A stretch of DNA of 64,000 nucleotides from NCBI RefSeq assembly GCF_000280925.3, contig NZ_CP012109.1:1942501-2006500 (forward strand), given 5' to 3'. Source of the DNA: Myxococcus hansupus (lineage in GTDB: Bacteria > Myxococcota > Myxococcia > Myxococcales > Myxococcaceae). A program made the position numbers and the translations under genes. Positions 42,055-50,021 of this stretch are shown one piece after another. The notes under the pieces are model-generated. The model saw only the letters and a list, made by a program, of their open reading frames with translations. It had not been told where the DNA came from and did no database searches. Numbering within the stretch: position 1 is the first letter of the stretch; the number at the start of each line of letters is the position of its first letter.

Positions 42055-42094
42055 GAGCCCGGCCTCCCAGGTCGTACCCCTGGCGGCCGGGCTC
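42055..42094 (+). terminator. Terminator-like hairpin after hpf
   Basis: GAGCCCGGCC (42055-42064) is inverted as GGCCGGGCTC (42085-42094). There is no T-run. Its position 30 bases past the hpf stop suggests termination or 3'-end protection. Confidence 0.5.
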
Positions 42095-42179
42095 GTCATG
42101 TCCAGTGCCCGAATCTTGCTGGGGCCGAACGGTGAACGCTATAAGCGGAACCCTTCAACCTCGGGCTAAAAGGACGGCG

Positions 42180-44282
42180 ATGGTCCGCCTCAAGTTCCTC
42201 GTCTTCGCATTCCTGGTCATCGGACTGGGCGTTGTTCACCTGCCGATGCTGTCGGGACCGCTGCGCGAGCGCGCTGTCGCCGGAGCGTCGGCCCAGGCCT
42301 CCGCGGGCGCCGCCGAGGTGGCGCGCCGTGTGGAGACTCGCCGTGCCGAAGTGCAGTCTCTCGCGCTGAAACTCGCGGCGATGCCGGAAGTGGTGTCGGC
42401 CGCGCTGCCGCCGCCGTCGGAGCAGCCCGCGCCTCGCAATCAGCGTGAGCGTGAGCGCGCCGAGGCGGATGCCGCCGCCGCTCGCGTCTTCACCGCCGAG
42501 CGCTTCGCCGCTGTTCGCGGCGCGGTCGAAGCCGTGATTCCCAAGGAGCTCAAGGGCGCCGTGGTGGCCGTGGCCGCCCAGGACGCGCAGTTCCACGCCG
42601 TCGCGGGGGCCGAGCCGTCCTCCGACGCCGCGAAGCTGGACGTGGTGGGTCTCATCAAGTCCGGCGCCAGCGTGGCGGAGGCCTTTGGCGCGCCGCACGC
42701 GTTCGCCGCCGTGCCCCTGTCGTGGTCCGCCGGTGCGCCGGCGGTGACGCTGGTGGTGGGCGCGCCGGTGCTGGACGAGGGCGCGCTGGACGCCGCGGTC
42801 CAGGCGTCGGGCGTGGCCGCGCTCGCGCTGGTGAAGGGTGACGCGCTGGCGGGCGTCGCCGGCCCGCAGAAGCTGCTGGCCGAAGGGTCGCTGTCGAAGG
42901 TGGCCGCCGACGCCTCTGGCGTGGTGCTGAGCACCGGCAAGTTCCAGGAGCTGGGCCCGGTCGCGCTGCCCGTCTTCACCCAAGGCGATGCCATGGGCGG
43001 CCAGGCGCCGCTGATGGTGGGCTCGCGCCGCGCGCTGACCGGTACGCCGCTGGAGGTGCTCGCCATCGCCAGCACGCAGCCGGTGCTGGGCGCGCTGGCG
43101 GCGTACCAGCAGAACGCCCTGTTCGCCCTGGCGGGCCTGCTGGGCTTCAGCCTGCTGTGGACGCTGATGATGGGTTCGGGCCGCAAGGCTGGGGCCGAGG
43201 AAGAGTCCAGCGGCAGCTCCGACACCCTGAGCCTGTCGGCCGCCATGGCCGCCGCGCCCACGCCGGTCGCGACGCAGCCTCCCGCGCCCGCCGCGGAGCC
43301 TGCTCCGGCGGCCGACCCGTTCGCCTTCGCCCCTCCGCCCGCGGCCCCCGCGCCCGGCGCGGACCCGTTCGCCTTCGCTCCTCCGGCCCAGGCGCCGTTG
43401 CCCGCCGCTCCGGCCGCGGACCCGTTCGCCTTCGCGCCGCCGCCCGCGGCCCCCGCGCCGGATGCGTTCGCCTTCGCCCCGCCCGCGCCCGCCGCACCCA
43501 CGGCGGATCCGTTCGCGATGCAGGCGCCGCCCCCGGCCGGAGATCCGTTCGCGATGTCGCCCCCGGCCCAGGCGCCGGTGGGGGACCCGTTCGCCTTCGC
43601 CCCGCCGCCCGCGGCCCCCGCGGATCCGTTCGCCTTCGCGCCCCCGGCTCCTCAGCCGCCCGCCGCCACGCCCTTTGGTTCGGCCGAGGCCTTCCCGTTC
43701 CCCGCGCCGCCGCAGCAGCCCCCCGCGCAGGCGGCGATGCCGTTCGACGCCTCCTCCGAGGGGTTCGGCGGCGGCCCCGAGCCGTTGTCTCCCGCGTCTC
43801 CGCGCCGTGGCGCCTTCGCCTTCGAGGACCAGCCCACGGCGGCGTACTCGCTGCAGCAGGCCGCGGACCCCTTCGCGCTGGCGGCATCACAGGCGGCGCC
43901 GGACAGCCCGGAGACGACGCGCGTGGCCGCGATTCCGCGCGAGCTGCTCCAGGCCAGCGCCCGGCCGCCGACGTCGGACGCCATCCCCATGCCCGCGCCG
44001 CGTCCCGCTGGCGCGCAGGCCGCGATTCCGCTGCCGGGCCTGGGCAACTCCGCGGTGGCCCTCACCGACGAGCAGCACTTCCAGGACGTCTTCCGCGAGT
44101 TCGTCTCCACGCGTGAGCGGTGCGGCGAGGCGGCGGACGGCCTGACGTACGACAAGTTCGTGCAGAAGCTGCGCAAGAACAAGGAGCAGCTCGTCCAGAA
44201 GTACGCGTGCAAGACGGTGCGCTTCCAGGTCTACGTGAAGGAAGGCAAGGCGGCTCTCAAGGCCACGCCCGTCAAGGACTGA
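42180..44282 (+). CDS. Two-TM protein with PFAFAPP repeat tail
   Basis: 700 aa. It has a first membrane segment at residues ~5-22, an Ala/Val-rich extracytoplasmic domain (about 30-305) and a second membrane segment (about 312-333). A long Pro/Ala-rich cytoplasmic tail follows. The tail holds about eight DPFAFAPP-type repeats (nt 43312-43650). A compact ~75-residue C-terminal domain (QHFQDVFREFVSTRERC, LTYDKFVQKLRKNKEQLV, VRFQVYVKEGKAALKATPV) resembles one seen in other myxobacterial proteins (possibly the MXAN_5187 C-terminal type). Function is unknown; a signalling or motility role is possible. ATG at 42180 follows AGGACGG. A terminator follows. Confidence 0.75.
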   Translation: MVRLKFLVFAFLVIGLGVVHLPMLSGPLRERAVAGASAQASAGAAEVARRVETRRAEVQSLALKLAAMPEVVSAALPPPSEQPAPRNQRERERAEADAAAARVFTAERFAAVRGAVEAVIPKELKGAVVAVAAQDAQFHAVAGAEPSSDAAKLDVVGLIKSGASVAEAFGAPHAFAAVPLSWSAGAPAVTLVVGAPVLDEGALDAAVQASGVAALALVKGDALAGVAGPQKLLAEGSLSKVAADASGVVLSTGKFQELGPVALPVFTQGDAMGGQAPLMVGSRRALTGTPLEVLAIASTQPVLGALAAYQQNALFALAGLLGFSLLWTLMMGSGRKAGAEEESSGSSDTLSLSAAMAAAPTPVATQPPAPAAEPAPAADPFAFAPPPAAPAPGADPFAFAPPAQAPLPAAPAADPFAFAPPPAAPAPDAFAFAPPAPAAPTADPFAMQAPPPAGDPFAMSPPAQAPVGDPFAFAPPPAAPADPFAFAPPAPQPPAATPFGSAEAFPFPAPPQQPPAQAAMPFDASSEGFGGGPEPLSPASPRRGAFAFEDQPTAAYSLQQAADPFALAASQAAPDSPETTRVAAIPRELLQASARPPTSDAIPMPAPRPAGAQAAIPLPGLGNSAVALTDEQHFQDVFREFVSTRERCGEAADGLTYDKFVQKLRKNKEQLVQKYACKTVRFQVYVKEGKAALKATPVKD
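43312..43650 (+). repeat. Coding repeats (PFAFAPP units)
   Basis: About eight imperfect copies of a DPFAFAPP-PAAPA unit, with GAYCCGTTCGCCTTCGC as the DNA core. Two copies are degenerate (DPFAMQAP, DPFAMSPP). Protein-level repeats, not a CRISPR array. Confidence 0.85.
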
Positions 44283-44311
44283 GCGGCTTCCGGCCGCGAT
44301 GCCGCATTCCG

Positions 44312-44347
44312 AAGGCCCGGGGTCTCCCAGGAGACTCCGGGCCTTTT
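44312..44347 (+). terminator. Rho-independent terminator
   Basis: AAGGCCCGGGGTCTCC pairs with GGAGACTCCGGGCCTTTT around a tight CA loop, followed by TTTTC. It closes the PFAFAPP gene transcript. Confidence 0.85.
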
Positions 44348-44409
44348 CACGTCGTGCGTCCCGGGCTGGCGTCCTGACAGGCGGTTATAGAGCGCCGCGG
44401 AGGCCGCAC

Positions 44410-44742
44410 ATGAACAACGCCGTCTATCTGGGCATCGCCATCGTGGCCGAGGTCATCGCGACCTCGGCGCTCAAGAGCTCGAACGGCTTCACGCGCCTGG
44501 GGCCGTCCATCCTCGTGGTGGTGGGCTATGGCGTGGCCTTCTTCTGCCTGTCCTTCGCGCTCCGGACCATTCCCACGGGCATCGCGTACGCCATCTGGTC
44601 CGGGGCGGGCATCGTCCTGGTGTCCGGCGTGGCGTGGGTGTTCCAGGGGCAGCGCCTGGACGCCGCCGCGCTCGCGGGCATCGGCCTCATCCTGGCGGGC
44701 GTGCTCGTCATCAACATCTTCTCCAAGTCGTCGGCCCATTGA
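44410..44742 (+). CDS. emrE: Small multidrug resistance (SMR) transporter, EmrE-like
   Basis: 110 aa with four membrane helices. Glu14 (VAEVIATSALKSS) is the proton/drug-coupling residue. IPTGIAYAIWSGAGIVLVS in helix 3 and the VFQGQRLD turn match EmrE closely. It exports quaternary cationic compounds by proton antiport. ATG at 44410 has no strong ribosome binding site. The paired heteromeric partner type is not seen, so a homodimer is expected. Confidence 0.9.
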   Translation: MNNAVYLGIAIVAEVIATSALKSSNGFTRLGPSILVVVGYGVAFFCLSFALRTIPTGIAYAIWSGAGIVLVSGVAWVFQGQRLDAAALAGIGLILAGVLVINIFSKSSAH

Positions 44743-44752
44743 ATGGGGTTAT

Positions 44753-44777
44753 GATATTGATTTTGGTTATCAATATC
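44753..44777. promoter_or_regulatory. Palindromic operator-like site
   Basis: GATATTGAT and ATCAATATC are a perfect 9-bp inverted repeat separated by TTTGGTT. The site is AT-rich in a GC-rich region and lies 36 bases before the methyltransferase start, after the emrE stop. It looks like a dimeric repressor operator overlapping a promoter. The regulator is not encoded in this window as far as can be seen. Confidence 0.6.
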
Positions 44778-44812
44778 GACATTGGACTGGGGCGACCTGA
44801 AGGAGGCGGAAG

Positions 44813-45637
44813 ATGCAGACGCGCTACGTGCCCAACCTCACGGGAATCCCCGAGACGATGCTCTGGACGTTGCACAACCGGGCAGGGGAGGCGAAGCGTC
44901 CGGACGGCATCCTCAAGGACGCGGAGGTGGTGCGCATCTACGAGGCCATCGACTACGACTTCCGAAAGTCGTTTGGCCGCGCGGAGCCGTCGCACGCGGT
45001 CCGCGCGGTGGAGACGGACCGCATCCTCCGCGCGTGGTTGGCCACGCATCCGGATGGCTTCGTGGTGTCGCTGGGGGATGGGCTGGAGACGCAGGCCCAG
45101 CGGCTGGACAACGGCCAGCTTCGCTGGCTGAGCGTGGACCTGCCGGAGGCGGTGGCCATCCGGGAGCGATTCCTGACGCCGAGCGAGCGGCTGCGGCACT
45201 TCCCAGTGAGCGCCCTGGACCGTGCGTGGATGGAGCAGGTGGACGCCAGCAAGGGCGTGTTCATCATCGCCCAGGGCCTGTTCATGTACTTCGAGGAGGA
45301 CGCGGTCCGTCAGCTCCTCGTGGACATCGCCGAGCGCTTCCCTGGCGCCGAGCTCCTCTTCGACACGATTCCCCGGTGGTTCTCACAGCGGACGCTCAAG
45401 GGGCTGCACCGCACGCGGGCGTACCAGGTGCCGCCGATGCCCTGGGGCATCAACCGCGACGAGGTGGAGGCGACCTTGAAGCGGTGGGAGCCGCGCATCA
45501 GCCGCGTGACGCTCCATCCCTTCACCTTCCCGCGCGGGGTTCACCGCTACAGCTACAACCTGATCAACCACGTGCCCTGGGTGAAGGAGCGCCTGCCCTC
45601 GCTGGTCCACGCCCACTTCTCGCGGACCGAGGCCTGA
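44813..45637 (+). CDS. Class I SAM O-methyltransferase, LCMT/TcmP-like
   Basis: 274 aa. It belongs to the leucine carboxyl methyltransferase superfamily used for small-molecule O-methylation. Signatures are VVSLGDGLETQAQRL (SAM site), LSVDLPEAVAIRERF and IIAQGLFMYFEEDAVRQLL. The start ATG at 44813 has AAGGAGG six bases upstream. It follows a palindrome that may control it. The stop lies one base from the convergent histidine kinase stop. The substrate is unknown. Confidence 0.85.
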   Translation: MQTRYVPNLTGIPETMLWTLHNRAGEAKRPDGILKDAEVVRIYEAIDYDFRKSFGRAEPSHAVRAVETDRILRAWLATHPDGFVVSLGDGLETQAQRLDNGQLRWLSVDLPEAVAIRERFLTPSERLRHFPVSALDRAWMEQVDASKGVFIIAQGLFMYFEEDAVRQLLVDIAERFPGAELLFDTIPRWFSQRTLKGLHRTRAYQVPPMPWGINRDEVEATLKRWEPRISRVTLHPFTFPRGVHRYSYNLINHVPWVKERLPSLVHAHFSRTEA

Positions 45638-45638
45638 T

Positions 45639-47288
45639 TCAGCGCGCGCGCGGCAGCACCAGGCTGAAGCGCGCGCCGTGGCCGGGCTCGCCGCCCACCT
45701 CGAGCTTGCCGCCATGCTCCTGGAGGATGCGCGCGGCGATGGCGAGCCCCAGGCCCGTGCCGCCGTCCTTGGTGGTGAAGTAGGGCTCGAAGACGCGAGC
45801 CCGGTGTTCCGGGGGGATGCCGGGGCCGCTGTCCTCGACCTCGACGACGGCGTCCGCGTCCGTGGAGCGCACGCGCACGCGCAGGGTGCCTCCGGTGGTG
45901 GCCATGGCCTCCTCGGCGTTCTTCACCAGGTTCACCAGCACCTGGGTGAGCTGGTCCCGGTCCGCGTTGGCCACCACGCCCGTCTGGAGCGTGGGACGTA
46001 TCTGGATGCCGGGCGGCGGCGTGGCGTACAGCGACAGCACGCTCTGCGCCAGCTCGCCCAGGTCCACCGGCGCGAGCTGCGGCTTGGGCATCCGCGCGAA
46101 GTGGCTGAACTCGTCGACGATGCGCCGCAGCCGGTCCACCTCTTCGAGCACCACGCCCGCGCTCTCCTTGAACATGTCCGGGAAGCGCGGGTGCTTCGCC
46201 TCCTGCGCGGCCTGGAGCGTCTCCAGCGACATGCGGATGGGCGTCAGCGGGTTCTTGATTTCGTGCGCCAGGCGCCGCGCCACTTCCTGCCACGCGGCGA
46301 TGCGCTCGCTGGCCATCAGTCGCTCGGTGGTGGCCTTCAGCTCGGACGTCATGTGATTGAAGGTCCGGACCAGCTCGCCCACCTCGCCGCTGGCCTCCAC
46401 GGTGACTTGTGACTCCAGCGCGCCCTCCGCCACGCGCCGGGCGCCTCGGGTGAGGGCCTCCACCGGCCGCGTCATCCACCGGGACACCAGCACGCCCAGC
46501 AGCACCGCGAAGGCGCCGCCCAGCGCCGCCAGCAGGAGGAAGGCGCGCATGACGCCCTGTTCGGCGTCGCGCGCGGCGGCGCGGCTGAAGACGAGCTGCA
46601 CCGTGCCCTCCTCACCCAATGGCAGCGACTTCGTCACCGTCGGCGGCTCGGCGTTGCCAGCGCGGGCCAGCGCGGTGTCGCCCGCCAGCAGCGTCACCTG
46701 CGTCTGCGTGAGACGCGCCAGGTGCTGCGCCAGGCTTTCATCCAGCAGCACGCCGCCCACGGCCCACAGCCGCAGGTCGCCGAAGTCCACGGGCCGGGCG
46801 GTGACGAGCGCGGGGAGCTGGCGCAGGCCGGACGCGGTGCGGACCTCCACGCGCACCGGCACGGGGTGGGATGACTTCTCCCGGGTGACGGCGAACAGGG
46901 CCGGGTCCGGGTCTCCACGCCGCGCGGGGAGGTGGCCGGAGGAGAGCACCGTGCCGTGGCGGTCGAAGAGCGTCAGCACGCTCAGGCCGCGCGTCTTCAT
47001 CAAGCCCTCGGCGGTGCCCGCCTGGATGGCGCGGGTGGGCCGCTCACGGGCCTCGCGCGCCAGGTCCTCCATGATGGTGCTTTCCACCAGCTCCTCCACC
47101 GCGCGACGGGCGGTGGCGCTGCTTCGCTCCAAGGATTCCTGCGCGGAGGCGGTGGCGGCCTCCATGCGCGCGTCCAGCTCGCGCGACAACGTGTCGCGCA
47201 AGCGGGTGAGGGTGGGGGGGACGACCACCGCGAGCGGGACCAGGGCCAGCAACGCGAAGGCGAGCGCCAGCCGTGTCCTCAAGCGCAT
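45639..47288 (-). CDS. Sensor histidine kinase, NtrY-like, with HAMP domain
   Basis: 549 aa. Membrane segments lie at residues ~8-28 and ~250-270, enclosing a periplasmic sensor (about 30-250). A HAMP domain follows (RWMTRPVEALTRGARRVAEG). The HisKA helix has the phospho-acceptor in RRLAHEIKNPLTPIR, typical of the NtrY subgroup. The HATPase_c domain has N (LVNLVKNAEEAM), G1 (VEDSGPGIPP), F and G2 (GGTGLGLAIA) boxes. It starts 10 bases after the SBP gene in the operon with PBP1A. The cognate regulator is not adjacent. Confidence 0.93.
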   Translation of the reverse strand: MRLRTRLALAFALLALVPLAVVVPPTLTRLRDTLSRELDARMEAATASAQESLERSSATARRAVEELVESTIMEDLAREARERPTRAIQAGTAEGLMKTRGLSVLTLFDRHGTVLSSGHLPARRGDPDPALFAVTREKSSHPVPVRVEVRTASGLRQLPALVTARPVDFGDLRLWAVGGVLLDESLAQHLARLTQTQVTLLAGDTALARAGNAEPPTVTKSLPLGEEGTVQLVFSRAAARDAEQGVMRAFLLLAALGGAFAVLLGVLVSRWMTRPVEALTRGARRVAEGALESQVTVEASGEVGELVRTFNHMTSELKATTERLMASERIAAWQEVARRLAHEIKNPLTPIRMSLETLQAAQEAKHPRFPDMFKESAGVVLEEVDRLRRIVDEFSHFARMPKPQLAPVDLGELAQSVLSLYATPPPGIQIRPTLQTGVVANADRDQLTQVLVNLVKNAEEAMATTGGTLRVRVRSTDADAVVEVEDSGPGIPPEHRARVFEPYFTTKDGGTGLGLAIAARILQEHGGKLEVGGEPGHGARFSLVLPRAR

Positions 47289-47298
47289 CGCGGTCTCC

Positions 47299-48669
47299 TC
47301 AAGGACGTCCTCCCAGCGCCGCCCCTTCGGATGGAAGCACGTACAGTCCGTCCAGCGAGGGCAGGCCTTGCGCGTCCATCATCACCCCGCCCACGTCTGG
47401 CGCGAAGCGCATTCCCAGCCCTTGTGCATAGAGCGGCACCAGGGGCACGGACCCGGCCAGGGCCAGGGCCCGCTCACGTGCTCGGGTGTCCCGTGCGGCG
47501 GCGGCCGGAAGCGCGCCAATGGCGGGCAGCTCCACGCCCAGCAAGTCCCGCCGCCCGCCCGCATCCAGCACCACCGCCAGCGCGGGGCCGGGGATGGGGG
47601 GCAGGAGCAGCGCGTGCAGCATCAGCTCGAAGTCGCCCTTGGCCCACCGGGCGCGAAGGGCCGCGCGCGAGAGGGCTTCCAGCGCCACGGTGTAGCCGCG
47701 GTCGTGCAGCTTCACCTGGATGCGCTCGGCCACGGCGCGCTGGTCCTCCACCGACGCGTCATAGAGCAGCGTCACCTTTCGCGCGGGATTCGCGGAGGGC
47801 GCGGCCGGGCGGGGACGGCCGGGGGCGTCCAGCAGCGCCGGTGGCAGCAGGTGCGGCATGGGCTGCGCGGGGGCCTGGACGAAGAGGCGCGTCAGGTCCT
47901 CGCGGTCGATGGCGCTCTCCACGGCCTGTCGGAAGTCCGCGGGCAGGCGACGGGGCGAGAACGCGAGGAACGTGGCGTAGAGCGCGGTGCCCGCGACGGC
48001 GTCCGTCTCCGACGCGACGCCCAGCTCCACCTGCACCTGGCGGGACGACCACAGCCGTGAGAGCCCGCGCTGATCCGTGGCCGTGAGCAGCAGCCGGTCC
48101 AGGTACGGGCGGCCCTGGGGCCAGGCGACTTGTACCTCCAGGGCGCCTCGACCCGCCGCGATGAAGGGGCCCACGGTGGTGGCGGAGACCGGGGGCGCCA
48201 GGGCAGGGTGGCACAGCGCGCGCTCCAGGTCCGGCCAGGGATAAGCCAGCGGGAGCTCCAGCACGGCGCCGCGAGGCGACAACTGCCGCGCTTCACCGCG
48301 CACGGCGTGGAAGAGGGCCCGGTAGGGGGAGGCGCCCTCGTTGCTGGCAAGCCGCATCCACGCGCGCGCGAGCCCCTGGGCGGAGGTGGCGCCAGGCAGG
48401 GTGAGTTGCAGGGCCTGCGGGGTGGGCCTCGAAAGTTGGCGTGCGAGCGCGGGCACCACGCCGCCGTCTCGCGTGGCCTGGCACACCGGGCGGGACAGCA
48501 GTCCCAGCAGCGTCGCCTCCAAGGGCGTGTCGGCGAGCGCGGGCTCCCCAATCTCGGGAGGGCCGCCGTGGGCGACGCGCAGCTCGCCGCCATAGCGGGG
48601 GCGTCCCGCGGCATGCGCGGACGCGGACGCGAGCAGCGCGACGCAGGCGAGGGTGGAGCGGAGTCTCAT
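47299..48669 (-). CDS. Orphan peptide-binding-type SBP (family 5)
   Basis: 456 aa with a signal peptide (STLACVALLASASAHAA). The layout RPRYGGELRVAHGGPPEIGEP, an inner domain around 170-280 and VTLLYDASVEDQRAVAERIQ matches bacterial extracellular solute-binding proteins of family 5 (OppA/NikA type). It is shorter than the usual ~500-540 residues. No ABC permease or ATPase is nearby, so it may be a sensor partner rather than a transporter part. Its ATG overlaps the upstream stop (ATGA). Confidence 0.8.
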   Translation of the reverse strand: MRLRSTLACVALLASASAHAAGRPRYGGELRVAHGGPPEIGEPALADTPLEATLLGLLSRPVCQATRDGGVVPALARQLSRPTPQALQLTLPGATSAQGLARAWMRLASNEGASPYRALFHAVRGEARQLSPRGAVLELPLAYPWPDLERALCHPALAPPVSATTVGPFIAAGRGALEVQVAWPQGRPYLDRLLLTATDQRGLSRLWSSRQVQVELGVASETDAVAGTALYATFLAFSPRRLPADFRQAVESAIDREDLTRLFVQAPAQPMPHLLPPALLDAPGRPRPAAPSANPARKVTLLYDASVEDQRAVAERIQVKLHDRGYTVALEALSRAALRARWAKGDFELMLHALLLPPIPGPALAVVLDAGGRRDLLGVELPAIGALPAAAARDTRARERALALAGSVPLVPLYAQGLGMRFAPDVGGVMMDAQGLPSLDGLYVLPSEGAALGGRP

Positions 48670-50021
48670 GGCGCACCCTGACGCAGGAGGAAGAGCTCGC
48701 TGGTGCCATCCGGCTTCCAGAGGCCCACGATGACCTCGCGGCGTTTGTCGCCGTCCAGGTTGGCCGTCACCACGTACAGCGCGCGGCCCGCGGGCAGGGC
48801 GCCCTGCCACAGCGGCTCCTGCGCGCTGGGGTCGCTCCCGGTGGTGGAGAGCACGCGAACGCGGTCGGGGGACGGCGAAAGCTGGGGGGAGGTGGTGATG
48901 AGCTCCAGGACGCCGTCGCCATTCAGGTCCCCCAGCGCGCTGCCCGCGCCCAGGCTGCTCCACCGGACGGGGGCTGCACCCGCGTGCGCGTAGTACACGG
49001 CGGAGCCATCCGGATGGACGAACAGCATCCGCTGCGTGTCCAGGCTGGCGGTGGTGAAGGGCGCGGGCACCGTCAGCGAACGGCCATCCGCCAGCGTGAC
49101 CGTGGGGGCGAAGGCCGTCTGTCCCGGGACGAAGCTCCCGCGCTCCAGGGGGCCCAGCGGCGCCTGGTCCACCGTGCCCACCGTTCGGAGCGTGCCTCGG
49201 GCCTTGGTGTCCATCGCGAGCAGCTCGCCGTGCGCATGGCGCGTGCTCCACGCGGCCACGCGGGGCGGGCCTGGAAGGATGGCCAGCGCGCCAAAAGGCT
49301 CTCGCGTGGTGGCGCTCGATGCGGGCAGGGCATCCAGCTCCTTGCGCGCGATGAGCCGTCCCCCCGCGTCGAACACGGAGACGTCGTGCTCCGTGAGGGC
49401 CACGATTTCATCGCGCCCGTCGCCGTCCAGGTCCCCCGCTGCGAGCGCCGCCAGCGGATGGTCCAGGGTGGCCAGGGTGGCTCCCAGCAAGCGGATGCCC
49501 TGGGGCGTTGGCTCGGTCGGCACGGAGGGCGTGGTGCCACCGGCTTCCAGCGCGAGCGCCAGCACCGCGGCGTCGGCCGGCACCGTCTCCACCAGCGTGG
49601 CGGCGGGCCTGGCGGGGCGCGTGGGCGTGCGGCCGGACCAGAAGTTCACCCAGGTGCCCAGCACGTCGCCGCGTGCTCGCAGCTCGCCACCTTCCACGTC
49701 CAGGGACAGGCGCACGAGTGTCCGCGCGCCCTGGGCGCGGGCCAGGGTCTCCGCGGCTTCGGCCGTGGGCGCCTCCAGCACCACGGGCGCAAGCCCGGCG
49801 GAGGCCAGTTGCGAGGCCAGCAGGGTGCTCACCGCGCGGCGCAGCTCCGCGGACGCGCCCGTGAGGTTCACCGCGACAGGCGCTTCCACGCGCTGCGCGC
49901 GCACGGCCGCCGTCACCTGCCGGGTGAGTCGGGGGATGGCGGCGGTGCTTTCCGAGGACGCGAGGACGGATGGGGCCGCGAGCGCGGCGAGGACCGGGGC
50001 CCAGACCCAGGAGTGGCTCAC
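48666..50021 (-). CDS. Exported FG-GAP/VCBS-like repeat protein
   Basis: 451 aa from GTG at 50021, which overlaps the PBP1A stop (GTGA). It has a signal peptide (VWAPVLAALAAPSVLAS) and a helical N-terminal domain (about 30-160). A beta-propeller-like region follows, with AAGDLDGDGRDEIVALTE, ALGDLNGDGVLELITTS and ANLDGDKRREVIVGL, typical calcium-binding FG-GAP blades. The function is unknown; it may be a scaffold near PBP1A. Confidence 0.85.
   Translation of the reverse strand: MSHSWVWAPVLAALAAPSVLASSESTAAIPRLTRQVTAAVRAQRVEAPVAVNLTGASAELRRAVSTLLASQLASAGLAPVVLEAPTAEAAETLARAQGARTLVRLSLDVEGGELRARGDVLGTWVNFWSGRTPTRPARPAATLVETVPADAAVLALALEAGGTTPSVPTEPTPQGIRLLGATLATLDHPLAALAAGDLDGDGRDEIVALTEHDVSVFDAGGRLIARKELDALPASSATTREPFGALAILPGPPRVAAWSTRHAHGELLAMDTKARGTLRTVGTVDQAPLGPLERGSFVPGQTAFAPTVTLADGRSLTVPAPFTTASLDTQRMLFVHPDGSAVYYAHAGAAPVRWSSLGAGSALGDLNGDGVLELITTSPQLSPSPDRVRVLSTTGSDPSAQEPLWQGALPAGRALYVVTANLDGDKRREVIVGLWKPDGTSELFLLRQGAP

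Noticed and set aside
48670..49251. Minus-strand extension upstream of the SBP gene
   Set aside because: It lies out of frame inside the FG-GAP gene. The ATGA overlap and signal peptide place the SBP start at 48669.
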